Shown: positions 1 to 6,479 of the stretch, piece by piece | Numbering within the stretch: position 1 is the stretch's first letter | How the letters are laid out: every line of letters begins with the position of its first letter | From: an uncultured Caulobacter sp. | GTDB lineage: Bacteria; Pseudomonadota; Alphaproteobacteria; Caulobacterales; Caulobacteraceae | Direction of reading: 5' to 3' | Length of the DNA stretch: 19,111 nucleotides | NCBI GenBank assembly: GCA_937991555.1 | Contig: CALKHU010000251.1 | Coordinates: 1 to 19,111 of the forward strand | Made by a program: the position numbers and the translations under genes | Notes under the pieces: model-generated | What the model was told of the DNA's origin: nothing | Database searches by the model: none | What the model saw: only the letters and a program-made list of their open reading frames with translations

Positions 1-251
1 GACCGCATCTGCTTGTTGCGCGTCTCAGTGGGGTCGCCAGACCGCAGCCACTCCATCAGTCCGGCGAAGTTGGCGGGAGGGCTGGAAGGAGGAAGCAGAG
101 TCAGCTTGCCGCCGGGGGCCTTGGAGGACTGTTCTGGCGCGGCCGCAGGGGCGACGTCTTCCAGATCAATGGTGCGGGTCAGGCTAATGGGAGGAGTCAC
201 CGGCTCGAAGCCAGGCGCGTCGCCGGAGAAGAGATCCATTTGAATGGACAT
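1..251 (-). CDS. 5' part of a gene leaving the window; possibly a second tyrosine recombinase
   Basis: An open minus-strand frame starts at the ATG at 249-251 and runs without a stop through position 1, giving at least 83 codons. It begins MSIQMDLFSG, has a proline/alanine-rich linker, and ends in the window with a stretch containing FAGLMEWLRSGD and ETRNKQMR. An AGGA lies about 10 bases upstream of the start. The end resembles the beginning of the SAM-like core-binding domain of some alphaproteobacterial tyrosine recombinases (Trp/Leu-rich helix followed by TRxxxxR), but no catalytic residue is inside the window, so the product name is a guess. It lies downstream of an excisionase-like gene on the same strand, which fits a mobile-element gene. 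Codon use is less GC-rich than in the chromosomal genes. I am fairly sure the frame is real and unsure of the function. Confidence 0.6.
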   Translation of the reverse strand, partial: MSIQMDLFSGDAPGFEPVTPPISLTRTIDLEDVAPAAAPEQSSKAPGGKLTLLPPSSPPANFAGLMEWLRSGDPTETRNKQMR

Positions 252-333
252 GAAGGGAATTCCTGGGACAGGGGAGGAACATGAGGGACAATTTACAGAA
301 CTGTACCACGGTTTTGCGGATCAAAGCCGACGT

Positions 334-363
334 ATAGTATTGCTTATTGCGGCGTTTCCTCAA
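334..363 (-). promoter_or_regulatory. Candidate sigma-70 type promoter for the gene at 1-251
   Basis: On the minus strand TTGAGG (358-363) is followed after 18 bases by TACTAT (334-339). Each hexamer matches the housekeeping consensus at four of six positions. The segment is one of the few AT-rich patches in the window and lies about 80 bases upstream of the start at 251, inside the gap between the two element genes. This is a visual match only. Confidence 0.3.
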
Positions 364-368
364 TGATT

Positions 369-380
369 ACATGGACATGT
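369..380. promoter_or_regulatory. 12-bp dyad, possible operator
   Basis: ACATG-GA-CATGT is a perfect dyad with a two-base centre. It lies a few bases upstream of the putative -35 box at 358-363 and just after the stop of the excisionase-like gene. A binding site for one of the two small HTH proteins of the element is conceivable, but dyads of this length also arise by chance. Confidence 0.2.
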
Positions 381-394
381 GTGGACAGCGCGGA

Positions 395-577
395 CTATCG
401 CCGGCGGAGGGCGACAAACGCCCTGAGGTCCTCGCTGGACACCCGCCATTGCGAGCCCAGCTTGTGCGCGGAGAGATCGCCGGCAGAGATCCAACGGCTG
501 ACGGTCTTGGTCGAAACGCCGATGGAAGCGGCGACCGAGGCGATGGAATGGAAGGTTTGGATTTGAGAGCGGGTCAT
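395..577 (-). CDS. Excisionase-like helix-turn-helix DNA-binding protein
   Basis: A 60-aa protein that is almost entirely one winged-helix/MerR-like HTH of the excisionase family (HTH_17 type). The helices fall around residues 10-27 (SIASVAASIGVSTKTVSRWI), followed by the typical wing GDLSAHKLGSQWRVS and the closing helix SEDLRAFVA. Proteins like this act as recombination directionality factors or small regulators of integrative elements. It sits on the same strand as the integrase at 997-2217, separated from it by another small HTH gene, which supports an excision or control role; that role is inference. The start ATG at 575-577 has GGAG close upstream, and this ribosome site lies inside an inverted repeat (581-600). 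The stop is TAG. Confidence 0.8.
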   Translation of the reverse strand: MTRSQIQTFHSIASVAASIGVSTKTVSRWISAGDLSAHKLGSQWRVSSEDLRAFVALRRR

Positions 578-580
578 CGC

Positions 581-600
581 TAGCTCCGTTTGTTGAGCTA
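581..600 (-). promoter_or_regulatory. Inverted repeat covering the ribosome binding site of the HTH gene
   Basis: TAGCTC (581-586) and GAGCTA (595-600) are perfect inverted repeats with an 8-base spacer. Read on the minus strand, the second arm includes the GAG of the GGAG ribosome site and ends three bases before the ATG at 577. As RNA it could form a hairpin hiding the ribosome site; as DNA it could be an operator for the encoded HTH protein. Neither is shown by sequence alone. Confidence 0.35.
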
Positions 601-628
601 CCGACTAAAGCGTCACGACCGCACGTAC

Positions 629-1000
629 CTAACGACCGCTAGCTTCCTTCGCCTGGCGGAGCCGGTTGCTGATCGTTCGCTTGGAGCGTCCGAATTCCTC
701 GGAAAGTCGAGTTGCGCTCCCGCGAATGGCTGAATCCTGCTCTTTGGACATCGCGATCAAGCGGGCCTCCTCAAGGGTTCGCTCCTTCCTTGCTCGGGCG
801 CTTGCAGCTGACGCGACACGGGCGCGAAGAAGGAGCCTAAGAGGGCGCACCACCTGATCAACTTCGTCGATGACATCCTAGTACTGCGAGATCAGATCGG
901 AGAGCGCCACGTCACTCATCTGCCGCGCGTCCTCTCTGGCTGGCAGGTCGGGAAGGGCGATAGTCCGGGGTGCGCCGGAAGGTGGAAACTTCTCACTCAT
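629..1000 (-). pseudogene. Small HTH gene coupled to the integrase, interrupted by an in-frame amber codon
   Basis: A minus-strand frame starts at the ATG at 998-1000, overlapping the integrase stop as ATGA, and reads MSEKFPPSGAPRTI. It continues to a TAG at 878-880 after 40 codons, just after DLISQY. The same frame then continues with DVIDEVDQ and ends at a TAG at 629-631, for 123 sense codons in total. The C-terminal 45 residues are a plausible helix-turn-helix (ATRLSEEFGRSKRTISNRLR) behind a basic, Ala/Arg-rich helix. A single base change, for example CAG to TAG, would explain the interruption. If translation restarts at the GTG at 851-853, a 74-aa protein keeping the HTH would still be made, so the gene may be partly functional. 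Its position between integrase and excisionase-like gene suggests an element regulator. I do not recognise a named family. Confidence 0.55.
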
Positions 1001-2217
1001 GCCGCCGCCCTCTCGGCAGAACGACGCGAACTATCCAAGTGCGCCGCCCAATCATCCATCATGGGCCGCCGGCGCTCCAGCGCGTCCTGGCGCCGGTAGG
1101 CCCGCTCCACCGCATTGCCGACCGTGTGCGACAGCGCCTCCTCGGCGAGTTCGCGGGGATACTCGGTGCAGGTGCCGACCCAGTCGCGGAACGAGGAGCG
1201 GAATCCGTGCACCGTGGCCGGGCGCAGCCGCCCGTCCTGAAGCATGTAGTGGTCCTCAAGCCCGCGCATGAGCATGGTCATGGCCATCCCGGAGAGCGGC
1301 TTGTCCTTGTGACCGGTGAAGACGAAGGGGGACTTCGAGAAGTCCTGGATCGTCCTGAGGATTGACACGGCCTCGGTCGTGAGGGGCACGCGATGAGGCC
1401 TCCTGGCCTTCACGCGGTCCGCCGGGATGGTCCAGACAGCGGTCTTCAGGTCGAACTCGTCCCAGGTGGCTTTCCTGACCTCGGTGGTCCGGGCGGCGGT
1501 CAGGATCGTGAACCTCAGCGCCCAGCTGGACATGCAGGGTGCGTACCTCAGAGCCTCCATCAGCGCCGGGACGTCGTCGTAAGGCATCGCAGGGTGGTGC
1601 CCACGGATCAGACCACGGCGCGGCGGCAGCAGGTGCTGAAGGTTGCCCCGCCAGCTGGCGGGATTGCGCATGCCGCTCGGCCGAAAGCCCTTGGCCTCCG
1701 CCGCATCCAGCACGCGCTCGATCCGCTGACGCGTCCGGTCTGCGGTCTCCGGAATGCGCCCCCAGATCGGCTTCAGCGCGTCGAGGACATGCTGGGTCGT
1801 GATGCTCTTCACCGACATGTTCCAGAGCGGCTTGGCGTGTGTGCGCAGCGTCGCGCCCCACTGCTTGGCATGCTTGGCGTTGCTGCAGCCTGCCGAGGCT
1901 GCGGCGATCACCTCTTCGGCCATCTCGCCGAAGGTCGGGATCGCCCGCTCCAGCTGCCGCTGCTCGAGGGGATTGACCCCCTCAGCGAGCATCTGGCGCG
2001 CTTCTGCGGCACGCTCCCTCGCCTTGGCGAGCGGAACGCCGGAGAGCGGGCCCAGGCCCATCTCCTGCTGGCGGCCGCCATGCCGGAAAATGAAGAGCCA
2101 GCGCTTGGCGCCGCCCTTCTCCACCAGCAGGTAGAGGTTGCCGCCATCGCTATAGCGGCCCGGCGAGAGGCTCCCGGCGATGGTGCGGGGATTCAGCTTT
2201 CCAATCTGTCGAGCCAT
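997..2217 (-). CDS. P4-type tyrosine-recombinase integrase
   Basis: A 406-aa site-specific recombinase that integrates and excises a mobile element. The N-terminal 85 residues are the DUF4102-type arm-binding domain (DGGNLYLLV around 24-32, then KARERAAEAR). A SAM-like core-binding domain covers about 95-195 and the catalytic domain about 210-385. All catalytic residues are visible: R243 (in AARTTEVR), K270 (VKARRP), H337 and R340 (HGFR), H364 (LSHTVGN) and the nucleophile Y374 (ERAYRR). I chose the ATG at 2215-2217 rather than an upstream one at 2301 because MARQIGKL is the family's normal start and CGGAG lies 7 bases before it. The stop overlaps the next small gene by ATGA. It lies at the inner edge of the element, next to the chromosomal mla operon. 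No tRNA, the usual target of this family, is seen beside it. Confidence 0.93.
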   Translation of the reverse strand: MARQIGKLNPRTIAGSLSPGRYSDGGNLYLLVEKGGAKRWLFIFRHGGRQQEMGLGPLSGVPLAKARERAAEARQMLAEGVNPLEQRQLERAIPTFGEMAEEVIAAASAGCSNAKHAKQWGATLRTHAKPLWNMSVKSITTQHVLDALKPIWGRIPETADRTRQRIERVLDAAEAKGFRPSGMRNPASWRGNLQHLLPPRRGLIRGHHPAMPYDDVPALMEALRYAPCMSSWALRFTILTAARTTEVRKATWDEFDLKTAVWTIPADRVKARRPHRVPLTTEAVSILRTIQDFSKSPFVFTGHKDKPLSGMAMTMLMRGLEDHYMLQDGRLRPATVHGFRSSFRDWVGTCTEYPRELAEEALSHTVGNAVERAYRRQDALERRRPMMDDWAAHLDSSRRSAERAAA

Positions 2218-2519
2218 CGACACTCCGTTCAGCATTAGCCCCAGCAGGCCGCGCCGCGCGCAAACCAAACCCCCCAAAGACCGAACGAAGTGAAGCATCA
2301 TTCGGGCACGCTTTCTACAATAAATACAAGGGGTTATTTGGGAATGGCGGGGGGTTCTGGGGGTTTCCGGGTAGTTCCTTCGCTATTCACCGCTTCCGCC
2401 ATCATCATTACCCCCCATCCGGGGCGCCCAATCCGGGCGCAGTCCGGTAAACGCTGTTTGGTGAATCGGATTGTCTCACCCGCGGGCGCGCGGGCGAATT
2501 GGCCGGTTCGGGGGACAGG
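2218..2519. other. Gene-free junction between mobile element and chromosome
   Basis: About 300 bases lie between the integrase start and mlaA, with no convincing gene. The left part contains an AT-rich patch around 2318-2342 (TACAATAAATACAAG region) that could hold the integrase promoter on the minus strand. A 6-bp inverted repeat, GCGCCC (2424-2429) and GGGCGC (2435-2440), lies further right. The integrase attachment site and the mla promoter should both be here, but neither can be fixed from one end of the element. No tRNA 3' end (GGTTCGANTCC-like) is present on either strand. Confidence 0.5.
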
Positions 2520-3329
2520 ATGAGCGAAGTGCAGACGAAGGGCCGGCGCCGAAAAGGGCGACAGCGTGGGCGGGGCCGTGGCCGACTGGCGCTCCGCGTG
2601 GTCTTCGTCGCGGCCGCCGCGGCGCCGGTGATGGCCGTCGCGGCGGATGGCGGTCCGACGGTCCGCGACCCGTTCGAGCCGGTGAACCGGGCGCTGTTCA
2701 AGTTCAACACCGCGGTGGTCGACCGCTTCCTCGTCAGGCCTGTGGTGCGGGTCTACCGGGCGGTCACGCCGGCGCCGGTGCGCCGGGGGCTGGGCAACGC
2801 GACCAGCAACCTGCGCGAGCCGGCCACCGTCGTGAACGCCATCCTGCAGGCCCGGCCGGCGGTGGCCGCCAAGGCGACCGGGCGCTTCCTGGTCAATTCG
2901 ACGGTCGGACTGGGCGGCCTGATCGATGTGGCCGGACGCCAGGGCCTGGACCGCGAACCGGCCGACTTCGGCCAGACGCTGGGCCGCTGGGGCGTCGGCC
3001 AGGGTCCCTACCTCTATCTGCCGGTCGTCGGACCGACGACGGTTCGTGACGGCGTCGGCGGCCTCGTCGGCTACGCCGCCGACCCGGTCAGCCAGGCCAC
3101 GGGCGGCACGGACACCGACTTCGCGGTCGGGCGCAGCGTCGTCCGCGGGCTGGAGGCGCGATCCGAAGCCGACGCCCTCATCGACTCTGTGATGACCGAC
3201 TCGACCGACCCCTACGCCACCATCCGGGGCGCATATGCCCAGAGCCGGGCCGCCACCGTCGCCGCCGCGCGCGGCGAGGACGAGGACCTGCCCGACTTCG
3301 GCGACCTGCCCCCGGAGGAAACGGACTGA
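2520..3329 (+). CDS. mlaA: MlaA/VacJ family phospholipid-trafficking protein, without lipobox
   Basis: A 269-aa member of the MlaA (VacJ) family, the outer-membrane component that removes misplaced phospholipids from the outer leaflet. Family motifs are clear: RDPFEPVNRALFKFN at 49-63, NLREPATVVNAILQ at 97-110, RFLVNSTVGLGGLIDVAG at 122-139, and DFGQTLGRWGVGQGPYLYLP with GPTTVRD at 149-177. The N-terminus is unusual: about 22 very basic residues (KGRRRKGRQRGRGRGR), then a hydrophobic stretch ending AVAADGG. That would be a Sec-type signal with no cysteine; the whole protein has none, so it cannot be a classical lipoprotein. The ATG at 2520 is preceded by GGGGGACAGG and is preferred over an in-frame TTG at 2499. 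It heads the mla operon, with a 1-base gap to mlaC. Confidence 0.93.
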   Translation: MSEVQTKGRRRKGRQRGRGRGRLALRVVFVAAAAAPVMAVAADGGPTVRDPFEPVNRALFKFNTAVVDRFLVRPVVRVYRAVTPAPVRRGLGNATSNLREPATVVNAILQARPAVAAKATGRFLVNSTVGLGGLIDVAGRQGLDREPADFGQTLGRWGVGQGPYLYLPVVGPTTVRDGVGGLVGYAADPVSQATGGTDTDFAVGRSVVRGLEARSEADALIDSVMTDSTDPYATIRGAYAQSRAATVAAARGEDEDLPDFGDLPPEETD

Positions 3330-3330
3330 G

Positions 3331-3939
3331 ATGCCGCCCAGCCTGATCGATCGCCGTCGCCTCGCCCTCGGACTGGCCGCCGTCGCCGCCGGCGCGCCCG
3401 GCTTCGCCCAGGCCGCGCGCAGCCCACAGGCGGAAGCCTTCGTCGCCGCCGAGGGGCAGAAGGTGCTGGCGTTGCTCGGCGACCGGGGGCTCGGCGAGGC
3501 GGCCCGCCAGGCGCGGCTGAACCAGAGCCTCGACGCCCTGGCCGACTTCAACCGCATTTCGTCCTTCGTCCTCGGCCGGCACGCCAGGACCCTGAGCCCG
3601 CCCCAGCGCCAGAGGTTCAACACCGCGTTCCGGTCACATGTGCAGCGGGTCTTCCTGCGCCAGTTGACGGCCTATCGCGGCAGCCAGCTGCGGGTGACCG
3701 GCAGCACCGCACGCTCGGCGACCGACGTGGTGGTCAACACCGCCGTCCGGGGCGCTTCGGGCGACGAGGCCGTCAACTGGCGCGTCCTGGGCGCGCCCGG
3801 CGCATTCAAGGTCGCCGACGTCCAGGCCCGGGGCGTGTGGCTGGCCATCACCCTGCAGCAGGACTTCGTGTCGACGATCGACAACGCCGGCGGCGACGTC
3901 GAGGCGCTGATCCGGCGGCTCGAGGCCGGCAAGGGCTGA
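3331..3939 (+). CDS. mlaC: MlaC-like periplasmic phospholipid-binding protein
   Basis: A 202-aa protein of the MlaC (Ttg2D) family, which ferries phospholipid across the periplasm between MlaA and the MlaFED complex. It has a signal peptide with a twin-arginine-like start (DRRRLALG at 7-14), a hydrophobic core and a likely cleavage near AQA-AR at 26-30. The body shows the family pattern: FNRISSFVLGRHARTLSP followed by QRQRF, a central run of DVVVNT and DEAVNWRV, and the C-terminal FKVADVQARGVWLAITLQQDF. The start ATG lies one base after the mlaA stop, with GGAGGAA inside the end of mlaA. The gene order puts the periplasmic carrier directly after MlaA and before the inner-membrane complex. The family call is firm; the Tat export is only suggested by the RRR motif. 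Confidence 0.9.
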   Translation: MPPSLIDRRRLALGLAAVAAGAPGFAQAARSPQAEAFVAAEGQKVLALLGDRGLGEAARQARLNQSLDALADFNRISSFVLGRHARTLSPPQRQRFNTAFRSHVQRVFLRQLTAYRGSQLRVTGSTARSATDVVVNTAVRGASGDEAVNWRVLGAPGAFKVADVQARGVWLAITLQQDFVSTIDNAGGDVEALIRRLEAGKG

Positions 3940-3955
3940 GGAACAGGGGCGCGCC

Positions 3956-4420
3956 ATGCGGGACAACTGGATCGAGCCTCTGGTCGGCGCCGTCGTGCTG
4001 CTGGGCGCGGGCGTCTTCCTCGCCTACCTGCTGGTCGCCGGCGACGCGGGGCCGACGCCGGACGGCTACCGGCTGGTGGCCCGTTTCGGCCAGGCCGGGG
4101 GGCTGCGCGAGGGCGATGACGTCCGCGTCGCCGGCGTCCGGGTCGGCCGTGTGGAGCGCATCTCGCTGCAGCCGGACACCTACCTGGCGGTCGCCGAGCT
4201 GGAGATCTCGCCGCAGACGAAGCTGCCGGCCGACTCCTCGGCGCGGGTGACCAGCGACGGCCTGCTGGGCGGGGCCCATGTGGCCATCGAACCCGGCGCC
4301 GACACGGCCATGCTCAAGCCCGGCGGCGAGATCGCCAACACCCAGGGCGCGGTCGACCTGTTCGGCCTCATCGGCCAGTTCATCAACAAGCCCGCCGCGG
4401 CGCCCGAGCCGGCGTCCTGA
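3956..4420 (+). CDS. mlaD: MlaD-like MCE-domain protein
   Basis: A 154-aa inner-membrane-anchored MCE protein, the substrate-binding ring subunit of the MlaFED lipid transporter. It has one N-terminal membrane helix (about residues 9-28, PLVGAVVLLGAGVFLAYLLV), then an MCE domain at about 37-115. The typical elements are ARFGQAGGLREGDDVRVAGVRVG, a VTSDGLLGGAHVAIEPG stretch and a C-terminal helix DLFGLIGQFIN that in the family forms the central pore bundle. Length is close to that of usual MlaD proteins. It starts 16 bases after mlaC and ends 8 bases before mlaE, so the genes are very likely co-transcribed. Confidence 0.93.
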   Translation: MRDNWIEPLVGAVVLLGAGVFLAYLLVAGDAGPTPDGYRLVARFGQAGGLREGDDVRVAGVRVGRVERISLQPDTYLAVAELEISPQTKLPADSSARVTSDGLLGGAHVAIEPGADTAMLKPGGEIANTQGAVDLFGLIGQFINKPAAAPEPAS

Positions 4421-4428
4421 CGCCGCCG

Positions 4429-5220
4429 ATGCTGCTGCAGGCCGCCCTCGCCCCGTTCACCGTCACCGGACGCCTCGCCATCGGCGTCTGCGCGATCGTC
4501 GGCGCGCTGGCGATGTTCATCGGGCGGACGCTGCTCGCCTGTCTGACGCCGCGCTGGCATGGCGGGCAGATCGTGCGGCAGGCCGTCTCGATCGGCTTTC
4601 TCTCGCTGCCGGTCGTCGGCCTGACCGCAGTGTTCACCGGGGCGGCGCTGGCGCTGAACATCTACACCGGCGGCGGCCGCTTCAACGCCGAGCAGATCGT
4701 GCCCCAGATCGTCGCCCTGGGCATCACGCGGGAACTGGCGCCGGTGCTGGTGGCGCTGATGCTGTCCGGGCGGGTCGCCACGACCATCGCGGCCGAGATC
4801 GGGGCCATGCGGGCCACCGAACAGATCGACGCCATGCGGACGCTGTCGACCGATCCGTTCCGGTTCCTGGTCGCGCCGCGCGTGCTGGCCGGGGTGGCGA
4901 CGCTGCCGCTGCTCACCGGCGTCGCCGACATCGTCGGCATCGCCGGCGGCTGGGCCGTGTCGACCTGGTCGCTCGGCTTCAGCCCCGAGGCCTACGCGCG
5001 GTCGACGGTCGCCTTCCTGGAGGCCTGGGACGTCCAGTCCGGCCTGATCAAGGCGGCGGTGTTCGGCTTCATCGTCACCGCCATGGGCGCATTCCACGGC
5101 TACCGCGCCAGCGGCGGCGCCCGCGGCGTCGGCCACGCCGCGACCCAGGCGATGGTCTGGTCCGGCGTGCTGATCTTCGCCACCGACTACCTGATGACCA
5201 GCTGGTTCACCGAGGCATGA
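4429..5220 (+). CDS. mlaE: MlaE-like ABC transporter permease
   Basis: A 263-aa polytopic permease of the MlaE/YrbE family, the membrane core of the MlaFEDB phospholipid transporter. Visible family features are an N-terminal amphipathic/hydrophobic helix, the FTGAALALNIY segment near 67-77, and the conserved cytoplasmic block ITRELAPVLVALMLSGRVA followed by AAEIGAMRATEQIDAMRTLSTDP. This is followed by several hydrophobic helices to the C-terminus. The stop overlaps the mlaF start as ATGA, indicating translational coupling with the ATPase. No STAS-domain gene (mlaB) follows within the operon. Start ATG at 4429 is just after the mlaD stop; a CTGCTGCAG stretch follows, and no better start is seen. 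Confidence 0.93.
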   Translation: MLLQAALAPFTVTGRLAIGVCAIVGALAMFIGRTLLACLTPRWHGGQIVRQAVSIGFLSLPVVGLTAVFTGAALALNIYTGGGRFNAEQIVPQIVALGITRELAPVLVALMLSGRVATTIAAEIGAMRATEQIDAMRTLSTDPFRFLVAPRVLAGVATLPLLTGVADIVGIAGGWAVSTWSLGFSPEAYARSTVAFLEAWDVQSGLIKAAVFGFIVTAMGAFHGYRASGGARGVGHAATQAMVWSGVLIFATDYLMTSWFTEA

Positions 5221-5966
5221 GCACGCCCGAGCTCGAATGGCGGGGCGTCCGAAAGCTGCTCGGCGGCCGCGCGGTGCTGGACGGGCTCGACCTGACGCTG
5301 GCGACCGGGCGGTCGCTGGTTATCATCGGCGGTTCCGGCCAGGGCAAGTCGGTCACGCTGAAGCTGGCGCTGGGCTTCCTGCGGCCCGACGCCGGAACGG
5401 TGCTGTTCCGCGGGCAGCCGCTGCCCGGCCTGTTCCGCCGTCGCCAGGCCGCCCTCTACCGGCAGTCCGGCGTGCTGTTCCAGGGTTCGGCCCTGTTCGA
5501 CAGCCTGAAGGTCTGGGAAGTCGTCGCCTTCCGGCTGCTCCATGCCGAGGGGCAGCCGCGGCGGCAGGCCCGCGAGGCGGCGATCGAGGCCCTGGCGCAG
5601 GTCCAGCTGGGGCCGGAGGTCGCCGACCTGTTCCCGGCCGAGCTGTCGGGCGGCATGCAGAAGCGCGTCGGCCTCGCCCGGGCGATCATCGGCCGGCCGC
5701 GCATCCTGTTCTTCGACGAGCCGACGACGGGCCTCGACCCGCTGACCGCCGCGGCGATCAACCGTCTGATCGCCGACCAGGTGCGACGTCTGGGCTGTTC
5801 CGCCCTGACCATCACCCACGACCTCGTCTCCGCGCGGACCATCGCGGACGAGATCGCCCTGCTCGACGGCGGCCGCATCGCCTGGCGCGGCGACAGGGAC
5901 CAGCTCGATTCCGCCGGCGACCCGAGGGTCAAGGCGATGGTCGAGGCCAGCCTGCCGCCGCGCTGA
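5217..5966 (+). CDS. mlaF: MlaF-like ABC transporter ATPase
   Basis: A 249-aa ATPase that powers the Mla lipid transporter on the cytoplasmic side. Walker A is GGSGQGKS at 38-45, the Q-loop Q89 sits in VLFQGSALFDSL, the ABC signature is LSGGMQKR at 143-150, Walker B is ILFFDEPTTGLDP at 163-175, and the switch histidine is H201 in TITHD. The sequence LSGGMQKRVGLARAI is characteristic of the MlaF/Ttg2A clade. It starts at the ATG inside ATGA overlapping mlaE. It ends the operon; a convergent gene stops only 15 bases downstream, leaving no room for a separate mlaB. Confidence 0.95.
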   Translation: MSTPELEWRGVRKLLGGRAVLDGLDLTLATGRSLVIIGGSGQGKSVTLKLALGFLRPDAGTVLFRGQPLPGLFRRRQAALYRQSGVLFQGSALFDSLKVWEVVAFRLLHAEGQPRRQAREAAIEALAQVQLGPEVADLFPAELSGGMQKRVGLARAIIGRPRILFFDEPTTGLDPLTAAAINRLIADQVRRLGCSALTITHDLVSARTIADEIALLDGGRIAWRGDRDQLDSAGDPRVKAMVEASLPPR

Positions 5967-5981
5967 GCGCCGGCGAGGCCG

Positions 5982-6470
5982 TCAGCCGACGCCGAACCGC
6001 TTCGGATCGGCTGCGATCAGCGCCTCCAGCTTCGGCATGCCGTCCCTCAGGCCCTTGGCGAGCTGGCTGGAGATCAGCCCGCTCAGCGGCCACATGGCGC
6101 TGGCCTTGCCGGCCCAGCGCAGTTCGCAGCCGCTCGCCGTGGGCGTGACGCGGTAGTCTTCCACCGCCGCCGAGACCGGGAGGGTCGAGCGTTCGAACCG
6201 GAAGGCCATCCGGCTGCCCTCCTCCCAGGCGAAGAAGGTCTCCTCGACCACCTGCGGGCCGATCTCGACGGTGCGCGTCGTGCCGACCCCGAAGGGTTGA
6301 GGACTGGTCCAGGTGACCTTTGTGATCGGAAGCCATTCCGTCCAGGCGCGGGCGTCCAGCAGCGCGGCCCAGACCGCCGAGGGCGGAAACGGGAAGGCGT
6401 GGCTGACGACGATCGGCCGGTCGGCCAGGTAATCCTCGGCGACGGGCTTGTGTTGCTTGACCTTGGCCAT
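5982..6470 (-). CDS. SRPBCC-fold (polyketide cyclase/START-like) protein
   Basis: A 162-aa protein with the SRPBCC ligand-binding fold. Residues about 19-45 read PIVVSHAFPFPPSAVWAALLDARAWTEWLP, the typical first strand and helix with the conserved W-x-x-L/W pattern. The middle matches the beta-strands VGTTRTVEI and VVEETFFAWEEGSRMAF, and ELRWAGKAS leads into the long C-terminal helix. Such proteins bind hydrophobic ligands, and many in lipid-catabolic clusters have no assigned reaction. It lies 9 bases after an SDR gene on the same strand, and the SDR stop is within its TAGGAG ribosome site. A shared pathway with that SDR is inference. Confidence 0.8.
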   Translation of the reverse strand: MAKVKQHKPVAEDYLADRPIVVSHAFPFPPSAVWAALLDARAWTEWLPITKVTWTSPQPFGVGTTRTVEIGPQVVEETFFAWEEGSRMAFRFERSTLPVSAAVEDYRVTPTASGCELRWAGKASAMWPLSGLISSQLAKGLRDGMPKLEALIAADPKRFGVG

Positions 6471-6479
6471 GAGCGTCTC

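Noticed and set aside
1393..2238. A 281-codon plus-strand frame opposite the integrase
   Set aside because: The integrase has all catalytic residues; the opposite frame has none of any family.
2290..2519. A tRNA or tRNA fragment as the integrase target
   Set aside because: No T-loop (GGTTCGANTCC-like) sequence or acceptor stem could be found on either strand.
2334..3623. A 429-codon minus-strand frame opposite mlaA and mlaC
   Set aside because: It is low-complexity, Arg/Ala/Gly-rich, and lies fully opposite two well-supported family members. Long antisense frames are expected at this GC content.
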